Source of the DNA: Gammaproteobacteria bacterium
Lineage (GTDB): Bacteria; Pseudomonadota; Gammaproteobacteria; Pseudomonadales; Moraxellaceae
Reading direction: 5' to 3'
NCBI GenBank assembly: GCA_028868515.1
Contig: JAGWUI010000012.1
Coordinates: 34,972 to 98,971 of the forward strand
Length of the DNA stretch: 64,000 bases
A program made the translations under genes and the position numbers. Shown here piece after piece: positions 19,278-27,709 of this stretch. Below the pieces are notes generated by a model. It made no database searches. It was not told where the DNA came from and worked only from the letters and a program-made list of their open reading frames with translations. Position 1 is the first letter of the stretch. Each line of letters starts with the position of its first letter.

Positions 19278-20081
19278 ATGAACTATAAGCAACTCATCTT
19301 TATAGTAAGTCTTGGATCAATTCTTGCTGGGTGTGGCGGAGGTGATGATAATAATGTAACTAATAATACAGCTTATTTATTCGTTATCCCAGCTGTTGGC
19401 TCCCAACGAGTGTATGTGGAGACAATTATTGATGATCAATCAAATACTATTAATCAATCCTATACTGCAACAGTGACTGCAACGACAACTACAGGATTTA
19501 CTCAAAGTAAGATATATTCAAGCCCATCTAGTTTTGTGGGTGGTGCATTGTTCCCAACACCATCCCATACCGATACTCTCAATAATTCAGGATTGACTCT
19601 TTCGAGTTCCTATAATTATGACTATAGTCCTCCTTGTGCTAGATGGGCATCGTGCGTTGCTTTGGTTGCTTCAGTTTCCTATACGCTTACAGACTCTCCC
19701 TATGCTGGGGGGGCAATTTTTCCACTTAGTGTTGGACAAACTTGGAATACCAGCTATACGCAAACATGTGCGGATAATAATACTAATGCATCATGCTCTA
19801 TAGTTGGTCAGAGTACACCGGTGGCTTATACGGATAAAGGTTCGGTGGTTGATGTCGAAAGAGTTACAGTTCCTGCAGGAACATTTAACGCTTTGAAATT
19901 GCAAAGTACGATCAATTTTACCAATGCAGCAGGCACAAATATCACTCAAAATGTCACAGAATGGCGTGATACCAACACGGGTCATGTGGTTAAAGCTATT
20001 AGCGCAAATACATACAGCGGTACTATGCCAACGACAGGCTATGTTGTGCAAAGAACTGTCTCATTACAGAGTATGAATTAG
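19278..20081 (+). CDS. Putative lipoprotein, Thr/Ser/Asn-rich, function unknown
   Basis: The N-terminus MNYKQLIFIVSLGSILAGC is a lipoprotein signal, followed by GGGDDNN, a short flexible linker seen in many surface lipoproteins. The 245-residue mature part is rich in Thr, Ser, Asn and Tyr and looks beta-stranded, with two Cys pairs. No known domain recognised. AAGAA precedes the ATG. It stands alone, divergent from glyQ, with its own hairpins downstream. Confidence 0.7.
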   Translation: MNYKQLIFIVSLGSILAGCGGGDDNNVTNNTAYLFVIPAVGSQRVYVETIIDDQSNTINQSYTATVTATTTTGFTQSKIYSSPSSFVGGALFPTPSHTDTLNNSGLTLSSSYNYDYSPPCARWASCVALVASVSYTLTDSPYAGGAIFPLSVGQTWNTSYTQTCADNNTNASCSIVGQSTPVAYTDKGSVVDVERVTVPAGTFNALKLQSTINFTNAAGTNITQNVTEWRDTNTGHVVKAISANTYSGTMPTTGYVVQRTVSLQSMN

Positions 20082-20086
20082 CCGAG

Positions 20087-20147
20087 TAGGATGGGCTAAA
20101 ACCCATCCTACAAAAGGAAAAACCTGTCCTCATCGGACAAGTTTTTT
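20087..20147. terminator. Two hairpins between convergent lipoprotein genes
   Basis: First, TAGGATGGG (20087-20095) pairs perfectly with CCCATCCTA (20102-20110). Second, AAAAACCTGTCC (20118-20129) pairs with GGACAAGTTTTTT (20135-20147) with one mismatch and runs into T residues. The second is a likely terminator for the gene at 19278 and, reading the other way, for the gene at 20165. Confidence 0.75.
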
Positions 20148-20164
20148 CTTCATCTAGATCATTA

Positions 20165-20542
20165 TTATTGATTTGGTTGAGTAGTGCCCATTGATGCACC
20201 AACACTTGCGCCTAAAGTCGCACCCAGCGCAGCACCTTCTTCACCACCAATCATACGACTTCCTGCATAAGCACCGACTGCGCTGCCAATCGTCGCATTG
20301 AGCGTGGTTTGAGAATCGTATCCTGCGGTTGTTCCTGCAAGGCCTGTTCCGACAGCTGCGCCAATTGCTGCACCGCGACTACCATTGGTGTGATGTCCAG
20401 CCGCAGCACCTGCTGCACCTGCTGCGGAGAGAGCTGCCATTTGCTGCTGTTGTGGTGTGACGGATGAACACGCACCTAGCATCAAGCAGCTTGTGGCGAT
20501 TGCTGATATAGTCAATGTTTGTGCAAATTTAAAATTCATCAT
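20165..20542 (-). CDS. Glycine-zipper lipoprotein
   Basis: 125 residues. The signal ends in LMLGAC, a lipobox, after which the protein is almost wholly Gly/Ala with repeated GAAxGAxxG patterns (glycine zippers), such as GAAIGAAVGTGLAG and GAALGATLGASVGASMG. This resembles the OsmB/SlyB/17-kDa antigen group of outer-membrane-linked lipoproteins that respond to envelope stress. The role is inferred from the family only. Two adjacent ATGs start the frame; the second (MNFKFA) is equally possible. Confidence 0.75.
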   Translation of the reverse strand: MMNFKFAQTLTISAIATSCLMLGACSSVTPQQQQMAALSAAGAAGAAAGHHTNGSRGAAIGAAVGTGLAGTTAGYDSQTTLNATIGSAVGAYAGSRMIGGEEGAALGATLGASVGASMGTTQPNQ

Positions 20543-20711
20543 GTTGATTATATTACCTTAATTAAGCTGATTCAGTAGATTGAGCGTAGTTTATACATTC
20601 TCACAACAGCGGATTTTAAACGATATTGATGGATGATGTTTCATATCTTTGTGTACGATTCTTTTTGTGCAATTTCGAGTGTCAATTTGCCAATATTGTG
20701 ATTTGTAGCAT

Positions 20712-21146
20712 TTACAGTGAGTGATCCTGATGCTCTAAATGCCCTTTACCTGGAATAAAATTCGCTTCAATCCGAATCCCATCCAAATCTTCAAATAACA
20801 CAGAGTAGTAGCCAGGTGCCCAGCTGTTTTCTTCGGGTGCTCTAATGATTTTGGCATTCAGTTCTAATGCTGTCTGATAAATCGCATCGACATCTTCACG
20901 GCTACGCGCTCGAAAGCATAAATGATGTAACCCAACACGTTTTTGATTAAAAACTTCATCTTTAAAGACCGGGTCAATCGGTGCGATTGCCACACCAGTC
21001 CGTCCTCCAATACAGTAAAAATACTGAGGCGAATTAATCAGTGTCACCATTTCCATGGAGTGCAGGAGTTTTTCATAGAAGGGGATAGAGCGCTCCATAT
21101 CAGATACGGTGAGTTGAATATGTGCGATACCGTTGATGCTTGCCAT
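20712..21146 (-). CDS. VOC (glyoxalase/bleomycin-resistance) family protein
   Basis: 144 residues with the vicinal oxygen chelate fold pattern: IAHIQLTVSDMERSIPFYEK at the start, RVGLHHLCFRARSREDVDAI in the second half and YYSVLFEDLDGIRIE at the end. The His in AHIQL, the His in LHHLCF and the Glu in RIEANF fit the metal ligands. Likely a lyase, dioxygenase-like or resistance protein; the substrate cannot be read from context. Confidence 0.8.
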   Translation of the reverse strand: MASINGIAHIQLTVSDMERSIPFYEKLLHSMEMVTLINSPQYFYCIGGRTGVAIAPIDPVFKDEVFNQKRVGLHHLCFRARSREDVDAIYQTALELNAKIIRAPEENSWAPGYYSVLFEDLDGIRIEANFIPGKGHLEHQDHSL

Positions 21147-21192
21147 GACAAAATCCTTTTTGAATGGTGCTAACTTAATGTCAGTTCTAACG

Positions 21193-21588
21193 CTACTGAT
21201 TATGCGTACCTAGTGAAATCCACTGCGTTTCGATTTGTGTATTTGCAACTGAACCTGTGGACTTGAGTTGCACGACTAATTGCATGTTTTTACGTGCGGC
21301 ACTCCAAGAAAATGAATAGTTTGAAGCATTTTTATGGAGGTTCACGTGTTCTAATGTTGGACCAGTAAAGTCTGCTTGAGTCAGATCATATTGCGCACAG
21401 TGTAGCGCGCATTCTTTCTGCATCGCAGCGACAGCCAAAGGCTGATAATCATGTGCACTTTTGATGGCGATCGTCGTTTTATACCAAACCATAAAAACAC
21501 AACAGACTGAAAAAATAGCAATCAGACCAAACACAATTTTTGCTGTTTTAGGGATTTTTGGTTGTAGCTGTATGTCGTGGTTCTGCAT
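21193..21588 (-). CDS. Single-pass membrane protein, function unknown
   Basis: 131 residues. A membrane segment at about residues 18-35 (KIVFGLIAIFSVCCVFMVWY) anchors a periplasmic domain of about 95 residues with two Cys (CALHCAQY), which may form a disulfide. No family recognised. It lies between the VOC gene and the thioesterase-like gene on the same strand with moderate gaps on each side. Confidence 0.6.
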   Translation of the reverse strand: MQNHDIQLQPKIPKTAKIVFGLIAIFSVCCVFMVWYKTTIAIKSAHDYQPLAVAAMQKECALHCAQYDLTQADFTGPTLEHVNLHKNASNYSFSWSAARKNMQLVVQLKSTGSVANTQIETQWISLGTHNQ

Positions 21589-21671
21589 CGTCAGATCTCA
21601 TGGCTTTTGATTCAACGATATCTTAGTCATTTTCACGTTTCATTTGCATCATTCTATAGACTCGCAATCTA

Positions 21672-22151
21672 TTAAAACATCATTGCATGTTCATGATTGC
21701 TTTTTGGGCTATCAGGTAATATCACAAATTCACCTTCAAGTTGCCCAACCTGTTGACCTTTAAACTCTAGTGTTGCTGTGACAGTAATACGAGCCATGCG
21801 GCGTTTTTCCACAGCATTGACCAGCTTTGCCCATGATTTTGGGTCAATGCCTTGTGCAACTGCGGTGAATCCATCGGAAATGGGTTTTTCATAGAGCATG
21901 GAGTTTTTATGAATGACAATATGACCCGATAATCCTTGCGCTTCCATCTTGGTAAAAACCAATGACCACGCTGCGAGAATCGCAACCGTTGATGCACTGC
22001 CACCAAAAATATTGCGCATGTGATTAATGTTGGGTTCTAAGGGTGCAAAGATGACAACTTTGTCGTCAGTGACTTCACGAACTTCAATGCCCATCACCTG
22101 CGTCAGAGGAATGTGGTCATGAACGTATTGTTCTAAATTCTTTGCATCCAT
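21672..22151 (-). CDS. Putative thioesterase, YiiD C-terminal domain type
   Basis: 159 residues matching in outline the hotdog-fold thioesterase domain found at the C-terminus of E. coli YiiD: PLTQVMGIEVREVTDDKVVI, APLEPNINHMRNIFGGSAST with the conserved NH and GGS, and AWSLVFTKMEAQGL. Such proteins probably hydrolyse acyl-CoA or acyl-ACP. It carries no acetyltransferase domain. It is a separate unit downstream of proA, behind a strong hairpin at 22233-22273. Confidence 0.78.
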   Translation of the reverse strand: MDAKNLEQYVHDHIPLTQVMGIEVREVTDDKVVIFAPLEPNINHMRNIFGGSASTVAILAAWSLVFTKMEAQGLSGHIVIHKNSMLYEKPISDGFTAVAQGIDPKSWAKLVNAVEKRRMARITVTATLEFKGQQVGQLEGEFVILPDSPKSNHEHAMMF

Positions 22152-22232
22152 ATACGCGATATACCTTCAATTTATGCAGCTCAGTTTTACCTCAGTCATT
22201 CTCGGTTGTATATGGTATTTTTAATCATTCAT

Positions 22233-22273
22233 AAAAAAGGCGCTCTATTCAATTTAGAATAGAACGCCTTTTT
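22233..22273 (-). terminator. Rho-independent terminator after proA
   Basis: AAAAAAGGCG plus TCTATTC pairs with GAATAGA plus CGCCTTTTT, with one bulged pair and an AATTTA loop. T runs occur on both strands; it lies about 35 bases beyond the proA stop. Confidence 0.85.
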
Positions 22274-22306
22274 AGATTGTATATAAGCGCTTAGATAAGC
22301 AATGGC

Positions 22307-23596
22307 TTAGACTCGAATCTGACCGTCACCCAATACAATCCATTTCTGCGATGTTAGTCCTTCTAAACCGACAGGGCCGCGTGTGTGGATTTTGTCGGTA
22401 GAAATACCAATTTCCGCACCTAAACCATATTCAAAACCATCCGCAAAACGGCTAGATGCATTGACCATCACTGAACTGGAATCTACTTCATTTAAGAAGC
22501 GACGTGCTTTGGCGTAGTTTTCAGTCAGAATCACGTCAGTATGATGTGAGCCATATTTATTAATATGGGCTATCGCTTCATCCAAACCATCAACGACTTT
22601 GATCGCGAGGATTGGCGCGAGATATTCCTCATACCAATCTTCTTCTGTGGCAGGTACAGCATCGCTCAAGATGCTGCGCGTTGTTTCATCACCGCGTAAT
22701 TCCACGCCTTTTTCACGATAAAGTGCAGCAATCTGTGGCAGAAATTCAGCTGCAACAGGTGCGTCAACGAGCAAGGTTTCCATCGCATTACACACGCCAT
22801 AACGATGAGTTTTTGAGTTCAAACAAATCGGTAATGCTTTGACCAAGTCCGCTTGACGCTCCACGAACACATGACAGTTGCCATCTAAATGCTTAATCAC
22901 AGGCACACGAGCTTCACGGCTGATGCGTTCGATTAGACCTTTGCCGCCACGTGGAATAATTACATCCACATATTCGCTCATGGTGACCAAGATACCAACC
23001 GCAGCACGATCAGGCGTGTTAATCACTTGCACACTGGCTTCAGGTAGATTCGCTGCGTTTAAACCTGTTTGAATGCATTTCGCAATCGCTTGATTGGAGT
23101 GAAATGCCTCTGAACCACCGCGCAAAATAATGGCATTGCCAGATTTTAATGCGAGTGAAGCAGCTTCCAATGTGACGTTTGGGCGTGATTCGTAGATCAT
23201 GCCGACTACGCCAAGTGGTACGCGCATTTTGCCCAGTTGAATCCCTGATGGACGATAGGTGAGGTCGGTAATTGCGCCAATTGGATCAGCGAGTGCAATC
23301 ACGTCGCGTAGACCGTCAAGCATGCCTTTGAAGCGAGCAGGAGTGAGTTCGAGACGATCTAATAATGCCGCATCGAGTTGATTGGTGCGGCCGTTTTGCA
23401 TATCGATTGCATTTGCAGCGAGAACAGCCGCTTGTTGATTTTGAAGTTCTTGATAAATGGCCTCAAGTGCTGCATTTTTTTGTTGAGTCGTGGCTCCCGC
23501 AAGAATTCGTGATGCTGCGCGTGCTTGTACACCAAGCGCCGTCATCATCTGTTCGATGTCTTGTGTGGTATGCGACTGGTTAACGACCTGATTCAT
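22307..23596 (-). CDS. proA: Gamma-glutamyl phosphate reductase
   Basis: NADPH-dependent reduction of gamma-glutamyl phosphate to the semialdehyde in proline synthesis. Aldehyde dehydrogenase fold: [43 protein letters not shown] and the catalytic Cys in [13 protein letters not shown]. 429 residues, normal length. proB is not adjacent. The start ATG at 23596 gives [17 protein letters not shown], a slightly extended polar N-terminus. Confidence 0.95.
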   Translation of the reverse strand: MNQVVNQSHTTQDIEQMMTALGVQARAASRILAGATTQQKNAALEAIYQELQNQQAAVLAANAIDMQNGRTNQLDAALLDRLELTPARFKGMLDGLRDVIALADPIGAITDLTYRPSGIQLGKMRVPLGVVGMIYESRPNVTLEAASLALKSGNAIILRGGSEAFHSNQAIAKCIQTGLNAANLPEASVQVINTPDRAAVGILVTMSEYVDVIIPRGGKGLIERISREARVPVIKHLDGNCHVFVERQADLVKALPICLNSKTHRYGVCNAMETLLVDAPVAAEFLPQIAALYREKGVELRGDETTRSILSDAVPATEEDWYEEYLAPILAIKVVDGLDEAIAHINKYGSHHTDVILTENYAKARRFLNEVDSSSVMVNASSRFADGFEYGLGAEIGISTDKIHTRGPVGLEGLTSQKWIVLGDGQIRV

Positions 23597-23874
23597 GACA
23601 GATACCGCAATGAAAAAAAATATTCTTTCGATTATAGCAAAAAGTCACATGGTGATGGGGTGATTGAAATATTGGGATAAGATGTATCGTAAAACTATTT
23701 TTCAGTATTGCGCTTGTAGGCTTGAAAGAGGTTAGAAAGATAAAGTAGACTTTTAATCCGCCGAGCTGCACTGCCTTCTCATATTCTAGCTACGAGAAGT
23801 ATGCTATTATTCCAAGAAACAGCTTGACCCATTGACAATTGGATTGTCTTTAAATGGAAAATATGGAGCGCACA

Positions 23875-25266
23875 ATGATGAGTGCTGTAAGAAGTGTTTT
23901 TTTGCAGAATGAGTCAAAACCATTAGTAGGAATTCAGCATTTCATGGATGACGTTGTGCAAAATAATGATAAGTTTCCATTCTTCGATCAATATACTCGC
24001 GGTGCTTTAAAAGAAACTCCTCGCGTCCATTGGATAAATGGATGGAAAATTGAATTTCTCGCTTTTGCAGATGAGAGAACTCGTCATTTACCCCCAGTCG
24101 TGATTTTAGGCGGCGCATTCCAAAATTTTAACTCATATAAATACTGCGTTGAGCCGCTACTTGAAGCGGGTTCCGTGGTGCTCGTTGATTTGCCCTCGCT
24201 CGGTAGTAATGATCAAGTCGTCAATGCGCTGACGGGTGAGAAAGCGCTTGATTTAGATATTGATCATTTGGCGGCGATATTAGGGCAATGGGCGAACGAA
24301 GTTCATCTTAATAAATTGTCCATGATGGGTATGTCATTAGGTTCTGTCATTGCAGCAAATTTTGCAGCGCAAAATCCAGATAAGATGGAGCGCTTGGTTC
24401 TGATGGGTGTCATGCAAAAGACCCGTAAGAGCTGGCAAATGCTGATGGATGAAGCCTTACACCTACTCAACGAAAATCGTATGGATGAGTTCGGTCAGGC
24501 GATGATTTTGTATCTCGTCAATCATGCTCGTTTAAAAGAAACACGCATGTCGCCGACAGCAAGAAAATTGTTTTACCAACAAATGGCTGATTTTGGTGAA
24601 AACGAGCGGGTACGCTATGTGATCAACTCAAGTCGTTTGTTACGCATTAAATATGTACCAAGCCCAACTTGTGAAACGTTGGTTGCGACGGGTCAATTTG
24701 ATGGCTTTACCTTGCCGCATGAGAATGCAAATTTCGCGCTGCATTGCCCGAACATGCAGTTTGCATTGATTAAAAATGCGGATCACGTTCCTCAATTGCA
24801 AAAACGTCGTGAAACATTGGATTTATTCACGACATTCTTACGCGGTAAGCCGATTACTGATCTGCAAGGCATTCAGCCGATGAGCCGTGCTGAATTAGAG
24901 ACGATGAATCGTCGTGGTGAAGAGCGTGTGAAGTTGGTTCATCCTACATGCCGCATGACTCATCGCACCAATCCAGACTTTCAAATGACCGTTAATGTCG
25001 TTGATATCACCTATTTTGGTGTATTAATTGATGCAGGAAGTGAGGCGCAAGCTGCTGCGTTGATGGCGGAACCGCGTGATTTATCTTTGCATCTGCCTCA
25101 TCCACAAGAAGAGGGTGAAGTTGCGACAGAAACAACATTCTCAATCGAATGTCTCATCTTTGAACAAGACGGTCAGCGTGTTCGTGCTTTACTCAAGCAT
25201 GGCAGCTTTGAAACGTCAGATCGCTTAACTGCGATGCTACATAGTGATGCGATCAAATCTCCCTAA
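23875..25266 (+). CDS. RhlA-like alpha/beta hydrolase with C-terminal PilZ-like domain
   Basis: Residues 1 to about 335 form an alpha/beta hydrolase with the nucleophile elbow GMSLGS and a late His in NADHVPQL. The layout ILGGAF, then VVLVDLPSLGSN, and the cap region resemble RhlA, which joins two hydroxyacyl units to make the lipid half of rhamnolipids. After about residue 345 comes a separate domain with RRGEER (RxxxR) and VVDITYFGV (DxS/TxxG), the two c-di-GMP contact motifs of PilZ. ATG 23875 has GGAG six bases upstream and is preferred over 23854. The enzyme substrate and c-di-GMP control are inferred. It is followed by a hairpin terminator and the convergent methyltransferase gene. Confidence 0.75.
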   Translation: MMSAVRSVFLQNESKPLVGIQHFMDDVVQNNDKFPFFDQYTRGALKETPRVHWINGWKIEFLAFADERTRHLPPVVILGGAFQNFNSYKYCVEPLLEAGSVVLVDLPSLGSNDQVVNALTGEKALDLDIDHLAAILGQWANEVHLNKLSMMGMSLGSVIAANFAAQNPDKMERLVLMGVMQKTRKSWQMLMDEALHLLNENRMDEFGQAMILYLVNHARLKETRMSPTARKLFYQQMADFGENERVRYVINSSRLLRIKYVPSPTCETLVATGQFDGFTLPHENANFALHCPNMQFALIKNADHVPQLQKRRETLDLFTTFLRGKPITDLQGIQPMSRAELETMNRRGEERVKLVHPTCRMTHRTNPDFQMTVNVVDITYFGVLIDAGSEAQAAALMAEPRDLSLHLPHPQEEGEVATETTFSIECLIFEQDGQRVRALLKHGSFETSDRLTAMLHSDAIKSP

Positions 25267-25267
25267 A

Positions 25268-25295
25268 TCCCTCTTTCTCTAAAGAGGGACTTTTT
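25268..25295 (+). terminator. Terminator after the RhlA-like gene
   Basis: TCCCTCTTT (25268-25276) pairs perfectly with AAAGAGGGA (25281-25289), loop CTCT, followed by CTTTTT. The stem resembles the arms of the repeat at 53357-53434. Confidence 0.8.
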
Positions 25296-25338
25296 CAGCG
25301 AGTTTAATATCGGCGTTTAATTCTCAAAAATTTTTCAA

Positions 25339-26208
25339 TCAAACTTGTGATTCAATGACCCACACTAAATCGCCAAGATGCTCTGATGCAGTATCTTGGC
25401 TTTTTTCGTTTTGGGATGCGGAGTCTGACGGCTGAAAAATGTGAGATTGCTTGAAGCCCGCAGCTTGCATTGCTTGAATTACTTCGGTTGGTGAAACAAA
25501 GTGAAATGCAAACGCACTACGTGACATGACTTTGAGGATTTTGCTGCTATTCCAGATTAATTTTGCCAAACGTCGAGTAATCGGTTCAGGATAAAGATCT
25601 GTTAAATAAACCCCAACTGAGAATTGCTTTAATCCTGTGGCTAAGCGACTCCATAAATCGTTCAGCATGTCTTTAGTAAAATAATTGACAAGGCCTTCAC
25701 TGATGATAATCAGTGGCTTGGTCGAATCAAGTGTTTCAAGTAAATGCTGGAATCCATCGCCAAATAAATCGACGGCTTCGATACGAGGTGCGGGGGTTTC
25801 GATTTGTGATAACGCGAGTCGTTTTGCTGCCGCCATGTCAGGTAAATCGGCTTCGATATAGACTAAATTTGGATACTTTTGGCGGTAGCGCCAGCCGCGT
25901 GGTGATAGTCCTGTGGCGATTTCTAAGATTTGTGCATCGGGATATTTGCTGAGAAAACGATCCAGTTGGCGATCAATCAGTGCATGCCGTTGGCGTAATG
26001 TCGTGCGCATACTGTCGCCAATCACGCTTTCCGCCCAAGTTTCTAGTGGGCTCACTAGTTTTGCGAGCCAACGGCCTTTATTACTGGCTAATGCTGCATG
26101 AGAAATACCTTCTTGAAACCAGATATAGCCTGTGTAATGTGCCGTAAATGAAATATGGCGATGTGGAGATTCTGCACTAGCAGTTGTCGAGTTTAAGTCT
26201 TTTGACAC
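25339..26208 (-). CDS. Class I SAM methyltransferase, leucine carboxyl methyltransferase-like
   Basis: Resembles the LCM/PPM family that methylates carboxyl groups of small molecules or proteins. The SAM site is ILEIATGLSPRGWRY; a second conserved part is YIEADLPDM and then LIIISEGLVNYFTK. The longest frame begins at 26304, but a GTG at 26206-26208 with AAGGAAGG eight bases upstream gives a cleaner start (SKDLNSTTASAES) of 289 residues, so I use it. Convergent with the RhlA-like gene and separated from nagZ by a family A repeat. Target unknown. Confidence 0.75.
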   Translation of the reverse strand: MSKDLNSTTASAESPHRHISFTAHYTGYIWFQEGISHAALASNKGRWLAKLVSPLETWAESVIGDSMRTTLRQRHALIDRQLDRFLSKYPDAQILEIATGLSPRGWRYRQKYPNLVYIEADLPDMAAAKRLALSQIETPAPRIEAVDLFGDGFQHLLETLDSTKPLIIISEGLVNYFTKDMLNDLWSRLATGLKQFSVGVYLTDLYPEPITRRLAKLIWNSSKILKVMSRSAFAFHFVSPTEVIQAMQAAGFKQSHIFQPSDSASQNEKSQDTASEHLGDLVWVIESQV

Positions 26209-26310
26209 GTGAATCGCCTTCCTTGGTGTGATTAAGTGTTGTTTTGGAGTATCCCCTCTTTTTAAGGGCCATGTCCTGATTAACAGTTGAAACGTATTTT
26301 GCAATGCTTT

Positions 26311-26428
26311 GGCTTTGAAGTCTTCCCCTTCAAGGGGATGAGAACCACTGCTTTACAAGAGATGGGGATGGTCTTGATTTTACTCTAAAACCATCCCCAT
26401 CCCGACCTTCCCCTTGAAAGGGAAGGAG
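26311..26428. repeat. REP-like palindromic repeat, family A, copy 2
   Basis: GGCTTTGAAGTCTTCCCC with a CCCCTTCAAGGGG hairpin at the left, GATGGGGATGG against CCATCCCCATC in the middle, and CCTTCCCCTTGAAAGGGAAGG at the right. Same unit as 4621-4724 and 60661-60768. Confidence 0.75.
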
Positions 26429-26451
26429 ATAAAAATCAACAACATTTATGC

Positions 26452-27480
26452 TTATGCTGAAAATCGGTCACGTATTGCAAGCGCTTGCTGCTGTGCCATT
26501 TCCCATTCACCACCGAGTGCAATTTTACCTTGATGATGCTTGAATGGCTGAAGTTTACCACGCATTTTAGCGAGTCGAGTTTGATTCGGCATTGGCATAG
26601 ACTCGAGTGCTTTGAGAGCATCCAGCGCAGCATCGCGATCATTACAGACAAGCCCCATATCACAGCCTGCGTTCAGTGCAGCGAGAATCCGTGCCCCTGC
26701 ACCACCGACTACACATGCGGCTTGCATGCTTAAATCATCAGAAAATAAAACACCATCAAAGCCCATTTCGCCGCGCACGATATCTTGTAACCAATGTTTT
26801 GAAAATCCCGCAGGGTTTGGGTCAACTTTAGGATAAATCACATGTGCGGGCATCAGTGCATCCAGTTGATCTGCGACTTCAAAGAATACGGTCATATCTT
26901 GTTCGCGAATTTCTTCAAACGTGCGCTGATCCACAGGTGCGGCAACATGAGAGTCTGCTTCAACTGAACCGTGACCAGGGAAGTGTTTACCTGTAGTCGC
27001 CATACCCGCACGGTGCATGCCTTGCATGAATGCGCGTGATAATTGGGTGACGATCTGACCTTGTGCGTGAAAACCGCGATCACCAATCACATGACTGATA
27101 CCGTTGACGTCCAGTACTGGTGCAAAACTGAAATCAATGCCAACTGCGAGGACTTCGCTGGCCATCAGCCAACCTGCGGTTGCTGCTGCTGCTAGTGCTT
27201 CATCTGGATCAATGTCATAAAGTTGTCCAAGCATGCCCATCGCAGGTAAGCGTGTAAAACCTTCACGCAGGCGTTGGACGCGTCCACCTTCTTGATCCAC
27301 GGCAATCAAAATATCTGGGCGTACTGCTCGAATACTGTCGGTTAGATCGCGAACTTGTTGAGGGCTTTCAACATTACGACCAAATAAAATCAGTCCGCCC
27401 ACTTGAGGTTCGGCGAGTAATACACGGTCTTCAGCAGTGAGCGTCAGCCCTGCAATATCTAACATCAACGAGCCGATCAT
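26452..27480 (-). CDS. nagZ: Beta-N-acetylhexosaminidase NagZ
   Basis: Cytoplasmic glycoside hydrolase family 3 enzyme that removes GlcNAc from peptidoglycan fragments in cell-wall recycling. Motifs: DQEGGRVQRLREGF, the His-bearing KHFPGHGSVEADSH and the nucleophile Asp in VLFSDDLSM. The ATG at 27478-27480 (MIGSLMLDIAGL) with GGAG upstream gives 342 residues, matching family length; the frame extends 25 residues further upstream without support. Confidence 0.94.
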   Translation of the reverse strand: MIGSLMLDIAGLTLTAEDRVLLAEPQVGGLILFGRNVESPQQVRDLTDSIRAVRPDILIAVDQEGGRVQRLREGFTRLPAMGMLGQLYDIDPDEALAAAATAGWLMASEVLAVGIDFSFAPVLDVNGISHVIGDRGFHAQGQIVTQLSRAFMQGMHRAGMATTGKHFPGHGSVEADSHVAAPVDQRTFEEIREQDMTVFFEVADQLDALMPAHVIYPKVDPNPAGFSKHWLQDIVRGEMGFDGVLFSDDLSMQAACVVGGAGARILAALNAGCDMGLVCNDRDAALDALKALESMPMPNQTRLAKMRGKLQPFKHHQGKIALGGEWEMAQQQALAIRDRFSA

Positions 27481-27709
27481 CGCACCGCATCTCCAAAAGT
27501 AATGAACATCACAAAATTGATAACAATATGATAAAACTAAAAAGTGGGTAAACAATACCTGATTTACCTACAGGTCTGCTACATTCAACAGCTATAAGTT
27601 CGTGGCAAAATTGCATTTTTATTGGTGTATTGGTTTATTCTTTTTAGAATATGCAGCAGAATCGCATCAGAACCAGTTTGGTTAACTTTCAAGGACTTTA
27701 TCAAGAGAT

